A stretch of DNA of 64,000 nt, from the NCBI RefSeq assembly GCF_014843005.1, contig NZ_JACYXM010000001.1, positions 1-64,000 of the forward strand. Reading direction: 5' to 3'. A program made the position numbers and the translations under genes. The notes beneath the pieces are model-generated. The model ran no database searches and was not told the DNA's origin. It worked only from the letters and a program-made list of their open reading frames with translations. The stretch comes from Rhodanobacter sp. DHG33 (GTDB lineage: Bacteria; Pseudomonadota; Gammaproteobacteria; Xanthomonadales; Rhodanobacteraceae). Every line of letters begins with the position of its first letter. Within the stretch, counting starts at the first letter, position 1. Of the stretch, positions 57,407 through 64,000 are shown piece by piece.

Positions 57407-58303
57407 ATGAAGAAGATCGACTACGCCGTGCTGCTGTCGTTGGGCGCCCTGTGGGGCGGCTCGTTCCTGTTCATGCGGATGGGCGCCGGCGCCTTCGGCG
57501 CGCTGCCGCTGGCGGGCCTGCGCGCCATTGGCGCGGCGCTGTGCTTCCTGCCGCTGCTGGCTTCGCGCCAGCGCCGGGCGGAGTGGCGCGCGCACTGGTG
57601 GCCGATCGCCATCGTCGGACTCACGAACTCGGCGCTGCCCTTCGCATTGTTCACCTTTGCCACGCGCAGCCTCCCGGCGGGACTGGCGTCGATCATCGAC
57701 GGCATGACGCCGATGTTCGCCGCCCTGGTCGGCTGGCTGTGGCTGGGTCAGCGGCTGGATGCCTGGCGCAGCGCCGGGCTGGCGGTCGGCTTCGCCGGCG
57801 TGGTCTGGCTGGCCGAGGGCAGCCTCGCGCTGGGGCCGGGCGCGGGCCTGGCGTTGCTCGCCGGCGTGGCTGCCACGGCGCTGTACGGTTACGTGGTGCA
57901 CTACACGCACCTGCGCCTGGCCGGCGTGACGCCGCTGGTGGTGACGGTCGGCAGCCATATGGTCGCCGCACTCCTGCTGTTGCCGCCGACCTTGCTGTTC
58001 TGGCCGGCGCAGGCTCCGCCGCCGCAGGCGTGGCTGGCGGCGGCCGGGCTGGCCGTGCTGTGTACCGCGCTGGCCTATGTGATGTTCTTCTGGGTGCTGG
58101 CGCGGGTCGGCGCGGTGCGGATCATGGTCATCCCCTACCTGATCCCGGCATTCGGCGTGCTCTGGGGCGCGCTGCTGCTCGGCGAACCGGTAAGTGCCCG
58201 CATGCTAGGCGGCTGCGCGGTGATCCTGCTCGGCACGGCGCTTACCACCGGCCTGCTCCGCTTGCGCCGCAAGGCGCCGTCGCTGGCTACCGGAGAGGCA
58301 TGA
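57407..58303 (+). CDS. EamA/DMT family transporter
   Basis: A 298-residue inner-membrane protein with ten helices arranged as two EamA repeats. The first begins LLSLGALWGGSFLFMRMG and the second around LLAGVAATALYGYVVHYTHL; VIPYLIPAFGVLWGALLLGE is the conserved penultimate segment. The drug/metabolite transporter family exports amino acids, nucleosides or drugs; the substrate is not inferable. The ATG at 57407 is the natural start. Confidence 0.92.
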   Translation: MKKIDYAVLLSLGALWGGSFLFMRMGAGAFGALPLAGLRAIGAALCFLPLLASRQRRAEWRAHWWPIAIVGLTNSALPFALFTFATRSLPAGLASIIDGMTPMFAALVGWLWLGQRLDAWRSAGLAVGFAGVVWLAEGSLALGPGAGLALLAGVAATALYGYVVHYTHLRLAGVTPLVVTVGSHMVAALLLLPPTLLFWPAQAPPPQAWLAAAGLAVLCTALAYVMFFWVLARVGAVRIMVIPYLIPAFGVLWGALLLGEPVSARMLGGCAVILLGTALTTGLLRLRRKAPSLATGEA

Positions 58304-58373
58304 CGCCGCAGCGTGCGGAAGGCCGGGCCGCATGATCCATAATGGCCCTTCCCCGCCGCACACTGGAATCGCG

Positions 58374-60551
58374 ATGCGCCTCATCACCGGCCGTGTGGCC
58401 GCCCGACTGCCTGCACTGGCCCTCCTTCTGCTCGGCCTGTGGGGCATGCTGGCGCCTGCCGCGTTCGCGCAGACCCAGGACGACAACATCCTGCCGGTGA
58501 CCGAGGCCTACAAGCTCAGCGCCGATGCCGGCACCCCCGGCACGCTCAAGCTGCATTGGGTCATCGCGCAGGACTACTACCTCTATCGCGGCCGCATGAA
58601 ATTCACCGCCGGCCCGGGCATCACCCTGGGCGAGGCGCAGCTGCCGACCGGCGAGAAACACGTCGACCCCTACCTCGGCCCGGTGGAGACCTATCACCAC
58701 GCCGTCGACGCCAGCATTCCCTATACCGTGGCGCCGGGCACCACGCACCTCGTGCTCAGCGTGCGGTACCAGGGCTGCCACGAGGTGGAACCGAAGATCT
58801 GCTACCCGCCGCATACCGAGCAGCTCGACCTGCCGTTGCCTGCTTCCGCCTCGGCGCCTGCCGCAGACAAAACGCTGGGCGGCGCATTGCAGCAGCTCGG
58901 CGGAAACGGAAACGACGCCTCGTCCGAACCGCTGCCGCAGGAACAAGCCTTCCGGTTCTCCGCGCTGGCGCAGGACGCGCATCACCTGCTGCTGCGCTGG
59001 ACGATGCCGAAGGACTATTACGTCTATCGCGACCACATCGCACTCAAGCTCAAGGACGCCGGCGACCTCAAGCTCGGCACGCCCGCGTGGCCCGCGGGCG
59101 GCGTGCAGCATCAGGACGCGCAGCTCGGCACGGTGACGGTGTACTTCGGCGACCTCGCATTGCCGGTCGCCATCGAGGGGGACACCGCGGGTCGCAAGCA
59201 GGTGACGCTGGAAGCAAGCTTCCTCGGCTGCAAGGACAACGGCGTGTGCTATCCGCTGATGACGCGCGACGCCGCCATCGATCTCGCCGGTGGCGCGGCG
59301 GCCGAAGGCACTGCCGTCCCAGGCGCGCCTACCGGGCCGCTGCAGACCAGCCTGCTCGCCGCGCTGCTGCTGGCATTGGGCGGCGGCCTGGTCCTCAACC
59401 TGATGCCCTGCGTGCTGCCGGTGCTCTCGCTCAAGGCGGTAAGCCTGCTGGAAGGCGGCGAAAACCCCGCGCAACGCCGTCGCCATGCGCTCGCCTATAC
59501 CGCCGGCGTGCTGGTGAGTTTCCTCGCGCTGGGTGTCGGCATCCTTGCCCTGCGTTCGGCCGGCCACGCGCTGGGCTGGGGTACGCAATTGCAGCAGCCG
59601 CTGCTGGTGGCGTTACTGGCCTGTGTGATCTTCGCGCTGGGCCTGTCGATGTCGGGCGTGGTGCAGTTCGGCGCGTCGCTGGGCAATGTCGGGAACACCC
59701 TGGCAAGCCGCAGCGGTACGGCCGGCGATTTCTTCACCGGGGTACTCGCCGTGGTGGTGGCCAGCCCCTGCACGGCGCCTTTCATGGGCAGCGCGCTGGC
59801 CTACGCCTTCGCCGCACCGGCCGTGCATGCGTTGCTGGTGTTCCTCATGCTCGGCATCGGATTGGCGCTGCCCTTCCTGGCCATCGCCTATGTACCTGCG
59901 CTGGCGCGCTGGCTGCCTAAGCCCGGCCGCTGGATGGAGACGCTGAAGCAGGTGCTGGCCTTCCCGATGTACCTCACGACGGCCTGGCTGGCCTGGGTGC
60001 TGACCAATCAGCGCGGCGCCGACGCCGTGGGCCTGCTGCTGGTGGCCCTGGTGCTGCTGGCGCTGGTGCTCTGGTGGTTCGAGCGCAGCCGTGGGCGCAG
60101 CCCCTTGCATCACGTGTTGACCGCACTGCTGGTCGTGCTGACCGCAGCGCCGCTGTACCTGCTGGCGCAGTTGCCGGCCATGGCGAACACCACGACGGCA
60201 CAGGCAGGCACCGTGGCGTACAGCCCGGCGAAACTCGCCGAACTGCGCGCCGCCAACACGCCCGTGTTCGTGGACATGACCGCCGACTGGTGCATCACCT
60301 GCAAGGCCAACGAGCACGCGGTGCTGGACGGTGACGCGTTCCACGCCGCGCTCAAGCGCGACGGCGCCATCTACATGAAGGGCGACTGGACGAACGAAGA
60401 CCCGGCGATCACCGCCTTCCTGCAGCACTACCATTCGCCGGGCGTGCCGCTTTACGTGGTGTTCCCCAAGGGCGGCGGCGAAGGGAAGCAGTTGCCCACC
60501 GTACTGACCGCGGCGCTGGTGGAACAGGCATTGGATGAGGCGGCACGGTGA
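58374..60551 (+). CDS. dsbD: Thiol:disulfide interchange protein DsbD with a duplicated N-terminal domain
   Basis: A 725-residue protein carrying electrons from cytosolic thioredoxin to the periplasm. A signal peptide (ALALLLLGLWGMLAPAAFAQ) is followed by two successive DsbD-alpha domains, with Cys135/Cys143 (GCHEVEPKICYPP) and Cys286/Cys292 (GCKDNGVCYP). Next comes the CcdA-like membrane core of eight helices (LNLMPCVLPVLSLK, VVASPCTAPFMG). The C-terminal thioredoxin domain has Cys640/Cys643 in DWCITCKANE. Classic DsbD has one N-terminal domain and about 570 residues. The stop overlaps the next gene. Confidence 0.94.
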   Translation: MRLITGRVAARLPALALLLLGLWGMLAPAAFAQTQDDNILPVTEAYKLSADAGTPGTLKLHWVIAQDYYLYRGRMKFTAGPGITLGEAQLPTGEKHVDPYLGPVETYHHAVDASIPYTVAPGTTHLVLSVRYQGCHEVEPKICYPPHTEQLDLPLPASASAPAADKTLGGALQQLGGNGNDASSEPLPQEQAFRFSALAQDAHHLLLRWTMPKDYYVYRDHIALKLKDAGDLKLGTPAWPAGGVQHQDAQLGTVTVYFGDLALPVAIEGDTAGRKQVTLEASFLGCKDNGVCYPLMTRDAAIDLAGGAAAEGTAVPGAPTGPLQTSLLAALLLALGGGLVLNLMPCVLPVLSLKAVSLLEGGENPAQRRRHALAYTAGVLVSFLALGVGILALRSAGHALGWGTQLQQPLLVALLACVIFALGLSMSGVVQFGASLGNVGNTLASRSGTAGDFFTGVLAVVVASPCTAPFMGSALAYAFAAPAVHALLVFLMLGIGLALPFLAIAYVPALARWLPKPGRWMETLKQVLAFPMYLTTAWLAWVLTNQRGADAVGLLLVALVLLALVLWWFERSRGRSPLHHVLTALLVVLTAAPLYLLAQLPAMANTTTAQAGTVAYSPAKLAELRAANTPVFVDMTADWCITCKANEHAVLDGDAFHAALKRDGAIYMKGDWTNEDPAITAFLQHYHSPGVPLYVVFPKGGGEGKQLPTVLTAALVEQALDEAAR

Positions 60552-61123
60552 GTCGCGACAACCTCGTCATCCTGATCGCGGCCGCACTGGCCGCCACGCT
60601 GGGTGGCTGGTTGCAACATGAAAGCCGGCTGGCGCACGCGCCCACTGGCGTGACGGTGGCCCAGGCCGGCGAACCGGCGCCCGCGCTGGAATTGCCGGAC
60701 CTGCAGGGACACCTGCACCGGCTGGCGGACTACCGCGGCCAGCGCGTACTGCTGAATTTCTGGGCAAGCTGGTGTGGACCCTGCTTGGACGAGCTTCCGG
60801 CGCTGGATCGTGCCCGGGCCAAGTTCGGCGAAAACACGACCATCGTGCTGGGAATCGCCATGGATGATCCCACGCGCGTTCGCGACTTTCTGGCCGCCCA
60901 TGCCGTGCATTACCCCATCCTGATGGGCCGAATGGAGTCGCCCAGCACTTCGCTTTTGTGGGGCGATAGCGGCGAGATGCTCCCCTATAGCGTGCTGATC
61001 GGGGCCGATGGCCACGTGATCGCCACGCAGCGCGGCCCGCTGGACAGGGCCACGCTCGAACGATGGTTTACGGGAAGCGCGCCCAAGGATGGACGTCCAT
61101 TTGATCCTCGCGATCAAGGGTGA
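60548..61123 (+). CDS. TlpA-like periplasmic thioredoxin
   Basis: A 191-residue membrane-anchored thioredoxin. The N-terminal helix LVILIAAALAATLGGW acts as anchor or signal. The active site is WASWCGPC (Cys76, Cys79), and LPYSVLIGADG holds the cis-Pro. The start is GTG at 60548, overlapping the dsbD stop (GTGA), so the two are coupled. DsbD probably reduces this protein, which then serves cytochrome c maturation or disulfide repair. Confidence 0.92.
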   Translation: MSRDNLVILIAAALAATLGGWLQHESRLAHAPTGVTVAQAGEPAPALELPDLQGHLHRLADYRGQRVLLNFWASWCGPCLDELPALDRARAKFGENTTIVLGIAMDDPTRVRDFLAAHAVHYPILMGRMESPSTSLLWGDSGEMLPYSVLIGADGHVIATQRGPLDRATLERWFTGSAPKDGRPFDPRDQG

Positions 61124-61263
61124 TCGCAAGAACCCCGTCACACATACGCTGACGCACGGCTTCTCCATCGAACATCGCCGATCTGCGCCGAACTGGACAA
61201 CATCCGCAACTGCGCGCACACTGCGCCCGTTCCGGGTCGTCCGGACGTCGTCGAAGGCATGGC

Positions 61264-61704
61264 GTGGCCAAGATCCTCGTTCTGCACGGGCCCAACCTCA
61301 ATCTGCTGGGTGTACGCGAGCCGACCATCTACGGCCGCGACACGCTGGCCGACATCAATGCACGGCTGGCCGCGCAGGCACAGGCGGCGGGGCACGAGCT
61401 GGCCTGGTTCCAGTCCAATGCCGAACATGAGCTGGTCGGCCGCGTGCACCAGGCGCGCGACGAGCAGGTGGCGACGATCCTGTGCAATGCCGGCGCCTTC
61501 ACGCACACCAGCATCGCGCTGCGCGACGCGTTCTCGGCCGTGGCGATCCCGCTGATCGAGGTGCACCTGTCCAACGTGCACGCCCGCGAGGCGTTCCGGC
61601 ACCACTCCTACCTTGCCGATATCGCGCTGGGCGTGATCTGCGGCTTCGGCGCCGATAGTTACCGGCTGGCCCTGGATGCGGCCATCGCCCGGCTGGCGGC
61701 ATAG
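61264..61704 (+). CDS. aroQ: 3-dehydroquinate dehydratase, type II
   Basis: A 146-residue dodecameric enzyme dehydrating 3-dehydroquinate in the shikimate pathway. [20 protein letters not shown] carries the catalytic Tyr, [10 protein letters not shown] and [14 protein letters not shown] the substrate loop, and [18 protein letters not shown] the catalytic His. The start is GTG at 61264. accB follows after 60 nt, an arrangement common in gammaproteobacteria. Confidence 0.96.
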   Translation: MAKILVLHGPNLNLLGVREPTIYGRDTLADINARLAAQAQAAGHELAWFQSNAEHELVGRVHQARDEQVATILCNAGAFTHTSIALRDAFSAVAIPLIEVHLSNVHAREAFRHHSYLADIALGVICGFGADSYRLALDAAIARLAA

Positions 61705-61764
61705 CCGATTCGATTTTCCCTTTCCCGTCGCCCGCGGGCGACGCCATGACATGAAGGCCATCCC

Positions 61765-62223
61765 ATGGATCTGCGCAAGATCAAGAAGCTGATCGACCTG
61801 CTCGAGGAATCCAACCTCGCCGAACTGGAAATCAAGGAAGGCGAGGAAGTGGTGCGCCTGTCGCGCGTGCCCAAGGGTGGCGTGGCCGTGGCCGCACCGA
61901 TCGCCGTGGCCGCCGCGCCGGTGGCTGTCGCCGCCCCCGCGCCGGTCGCCGCCGTCGAAGCCGCGCCGGCCGCCAGCAGCCTGCCGGCGGGCCATGTGGT
62001 GAAGGCGCCGATGGTCGGCACCTTCTATGCCTCCGCCACCCCCGGCGCCCCGGCGCTGGCGAAGGTGGGCCAGCAGGTGAAGGCCGGCGAGACGCTGGGC
62101 ATCATCGAGGCCATGAAGATGTTCAACCAGATCGAGGCCGACGTGTCCGGCACCATCCAGGCGATCCTGGTCGAGAACAGCCAGTCGGTCGAATTCGACC
62201 AGCCGATGTTCGTGATCGCCTGA
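61765..62223 (+). CDS. accB: Biotin carboxyl carrier protein of acetyl-CoA carboxylase
   Basis: A 152-residue carrier. The N-terminal [20 protein letters not shown] is the family start, followed by an Ala/Pro/Val hinge (residues 45-75) and the biotinyl domain with the acceptor Lys118 in [31 protein letters not shown] opens that domain. accC follows after 15 nt, giving the usual accBC operon for fatty acid synthesis. Confidence 0.97.
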   Translation: MDLRKIKKLIDLLEESNLAELEIKEGEEVVRLSRVPKGGVAVAAPIAVAAAPVAVAAPAPVAAVEAAPAASSLPAGHVVKAPMVGTFYASATPGAPALAKVGQQVKAGETLGIIEAMKMFNQIEADVSGTIQAILVENSQSVEFDQPMFVIA

Positions 62224-62238
62224 GCGGGCTGAGCCAAC

Positions 62239-63606
62239 ATGCCCATGCTCGAAAAAGTCGTCATCGCCAATCGCGGCGAAATCGCCCTGCGCGTGCTGCG
62301 CGCCTGCCACAGTCTCGGCATCAAGACCGTGGCGGTGCACTCCACCGCGGACCGCAACCTCAAGCACGTCGGCCTGGCCGACGAAGCCATCTGCATCGGC
62401 CCGGCGCCGTCCGCGGAGAGCTACCTCAACATCCCGCGCATCATCGCCGCGGCTGAAATCTCGGACGCCCAGGCCATCCATCCGGGCTACGGCTTCCTGT
62501 CCGAACGCGCCGACTTCGCCGAGCAGGTGGAGAAATCGGGCTTCATCTTCATCGGCCCCACCGCGGACGTGATCCGCCTGATGGGCGACAAGGTGGAGGC
62601 GATCAAGGCGATGAAGGCCGCGGGCGTGCCCTGCGTGCCCGGCTCCGGCGGCCCGCTGGGCGACGATATCGACAAAAACCTGCGCATCGCCCGCGAGATC
62701 GGCTACCCGGTCATCATCAAGGCCGCGGGCGGCGGCGGCGGCCGCGGCATGCGCGTGGTGCGCACCGAGGCGCATCTGGGCAACTCCATCGTGATGACCA
62801 AGCAGGAGGCCAAGGCGGCCTTCGGCAACGACATGGTCTACATGGAGAAATTCCTGGAGAACCCGCGCCACGTGGAAATCCAGGTGCTGGCCGACGGCCA
62901 GGGCAACGCCATCCACCTCGGCGAGCGCGACTGCTCCATGCAGCGCCGCCACCAGAAGGTGGTGGAAGAAGCGCCCGCACCCGGCATCACGCCGGAACTG
63001 CGCGCCGAGATCGGCAAGGTCTGCGTGGAAGCCTGCCTGCGCATCGGCTACCGCGGCGCCGGCACCTTCGAGTTCCTGTTCGAGAACGGCCGCTTCTACT
63101 TCATCGAGATGAACACGCGCATCCAGGTGGAACACCCGGTGACCGAATTCATCACCGGCGTGGACCTGGTGCGCGAGCAGTTGCTGATCGCCGGCGGCGA
63201 AAAGCTGTCGATCAAGCAGGAAGACATCCAGATCCACGGCCATGCCATCGAGTGCCGCATCAACGCCGAGGACCCGGACACCTTCCTGCCCAGCCCCGGC
63301 ACGGTGAAGCGCTTCGAGGCCCCCGGCGGCCCCGGCGTGCGTGTCGACACGCACCTGTACGACGGCTACAAGATCCCGCCGAACTACGATTCGATGATCG
63401 GCAAGCTGATCGTGTACGGCCCCGATCGTGCCACCGCCATCGCCCGCATGCGCCTGGCACTGGCCGAAACAGTGATCGAAGGCGTGAAGTGCAACATCCC
63501 GCTGCAGCAGCGCATCATGGCGGACGTAGGCTTCCAGCACGGCGGCCAGAACATCCACTACCTCGAGAAGCGGATGGCGGAGCAGAAGGAAAAAGCAGCG
63601 CATTGA
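62239..63606 (+). CDS. accC: Biotin carboxylase subunit of acetyl-CoA carboxylase
   Basis: A 455-residue ATP-grasp enzyme carboxylating the biotin on Acc[39 protein letters not shown], the glycine-rich [15 protein letters not shown] loop, [19 protein letters not shown] and [16 protein letters not shown] are conserved. The start is ATG 62239 or 62245. It ends 27 nt before a repeat element that separates it from prmA. Confidence 0.97.
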   Translation: MPMLEKVVIANRGEIALRVLRACHSLGIKTVAVHSTADRNLKHVGLADEAICIGPAPSAESYLNIPRIIAAAEISDAQAIHPGYGFLSERADFAEQVEKSGFIFIGPTADVIRLMGDKVEAIKAMKAAGVPCVPGSGGPLGDDIDKNLRIAREIGYPVIIKAAGGGGGRGMRVVRTEAHLGNSIVMTKQEAKAAFGNDMVYMEKFLENPRHVEIQVLADGQGNAIHLGERDCSMQRRHQKVVEEAPAPGITPELRAEIGKVCVEACLRIGYRGAGTFEFLFENGRFYFIEMNTRIQVEHPVTEFITGVDLVREQLLIAGGEKLSIKQEDIQIHGHAIECRINAEDPDTFLPSPGTVKRFEAPGGPGVRVDTHLYDGYKIPPNYDSMIGKLIVYGPDRATAIARMRLALAETVIEGVKCNIPLQQRIMADVGFQHGGQNIHYLEKRMAEQKEKAAH

Positions 63607-63631
63607 TCAGACGATGCGCGGCTCGCGTTTG

Positions 63632-63784
63632 CCTCCTCTCCCCTCGGGGGAGAGGATTGAGGTGAGGGGCGGGCGCTTGCGACAGTCTCGATCGAAGCAC
63701 GCTCCTATCCACCTCTCCGCAAGAGTGCCCCCTCACCCCAACCCTCTCCCCCGTTCGCCAATCTGTTGACGGGGGAGAGGGAGT
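63632..63784. repeat. Facing pair of GC-rich repeat units before prmA
   Basis: The left unit is CCTCTCCCC-T-CGGGGGAGAGG (63635-63655) followed by ATTGAGGTGAGGGG. The right unit is CCCCTCACCCCAACCCTCTC (from 63729) with CCCCCG and, after a 16-nt gap, CGGGGGAGAGGG. Both contain a hairpin and they face each other in opposite orientation. Such hairpins are common scattered repeats in Lysobacterales as I recall. They may cap the accC transcript. Confidence 0.75.
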
Positions 63785-63794
63785 GAATTTCGCC

Positions 63795-64000
63795 ATGCCC
63801 TTCCTCGAACTCTCCCTCACCGCCCGCCTCGAACAGCAGCCCCGCGTGGAAGAAGCGCTGGAGGACCTGGGCGCGCTGTCGATCACGCTGCGCGATGCCG
63901 ACGCGGAAACGCCGGACGAGCAGGCGATCTTCGAGCCGGGCGTGGGCGAATTGCCGCTGTGGCCCACGATCACCCTGAATGCCCTGTTCGACGAGCACTC
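63795..64000 (+). CDS. prmA: Ribosomal protein L11 methyltransferase (5' part only)
   Basis: The first 68 codons of PrmA, which trimethylates ribosomal protein L11. The start MPFLELSLTARLEQQPRVEE and ALSITLRDADAETPDEQAIF, then PLWPTITLNALFDEH, match the N-terminal domain. The SAM-binding part lies beyond the window. The position after accBC fits the usual gene order. It is cut by the window edge, so this is a partial gene by sampling, not a truncated one. Confidence 0.88.
   Translation, partial: MPFLELSLTARLEQQPRVEEALEDLGALSITLRDADAETPDEQAIFEPGVGELPLWPTITLNALFDEH

Noticed and set aside
61138..63603. 821-codon open frame on the minus strand opposite aroQ-accB-accC
   Set aside because: Its translation is His/Val/Asp-rich with no domains, and the plus strand encodes three well-conserved genes. 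It is a high-GC antisense shadow.

Overview
The window is a high-GC (by eye about 65-68%) gammaproteobacterial chromosome segment, packed with genes on both strands and free of insertion sequences, prophage, CRISPR arrays and tRNA genes. The pyrophosphate-type phosphofructokinase, proton-pumping pyrophosphatase, Oar-like TonB-dependent receptor, the gene order aroQ-accB-accC-prmA, and short dispersed palindromic repeats point to the Lysobacterales (Xanthomonadales), most likely Rhodanobacteraceae (Rhodanobacter/Dyella/Luteibacter-like). The genus is inference.

Layout. 1-120: leader and promoter of what looks like an rRNA operon running off the left edge. 309-6863: housekeeping genes (DUF192 lipoprotein, rubredoxin, thiE-hemL, then a leftward run SDR-LON domain-argD-HIT-gloA). 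6981-11606: an ABC ATPase with a membrane partner and an exported CocE-type hydrolase. 11959-19093: mpl-adk leftward, then pyrophosphate-dependent phosphofructokinase and membrane pyrophosphatase rightward, with a small SpoIIAA-like protein, a phosphofructokinase 3' remnant and a PEP-mutase/isocitrate-lyase family enzyme between them. 19231-30680: exported prolyl oligopeptidase, small membrane proteins, a 2OG-Fe(II) oxygenase, then an HTH regulator, a large TonB-dependent receptor, a secreted CxxC thioredoxin-like protein and a MocR-type regulator. 31105-35213: soluble pyrophosphatase, HdeD, a ferritin-like protein, and thiC behind a TPP riboswitch. 35263-38186: tetR divergent from a Pcm-like methyltransferase and tolC, with a perfect 16-bp palindrome between. 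38252-47895: a lipopolysaccharide block (waaA, lpxL, polysaccharide deacetylase, glycosyltransferases, O-antigen-ligase-like protein, ELM1-family protein) plus a zinc-finger protein and YceI. 48157-54565: glnE, an LtaS-type sulfatase-fold enzyme, an MglA-like GTPase and a small exported Ala/Lys-rich protein. 54742-56875: groES-groEL with a CIRCE operator and an AU-rich hairpin at the groEL ribosome binding site. 57019-64000: cutA, an EamA transporter, dsbD-tlpA, aroQ, accB-accC and the start of prmA.

How it fits together. Three pyrophosphate enzymes (Pfp, HppA, Ppa) lie within 18 kb, implying that pyrophosphate is used both as phosphoryl donor in glycolysis and as an ion-pumping energy source. 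Envelope biogenesis is the other theme: Kdo transfer, lipid A acylation, core/O-antigen assembly, TolC export, periplasmic disulfide reduction and peptidoglycan recycling. Regulation is readable at several places: TPP riboswitch, CIRCE, a candidate heat-sensitive hairpin, a probable TetR operator, and several hairpin terminators.

I found no convincing undescribed multigene system. The best leads are the groEL ribosome-binding-site hairpin, the TetR/TolC palindrome, the dispersed repeat family with three copies here, the phosphofructokinase remnant, and the orphan MglA-like GTPase.
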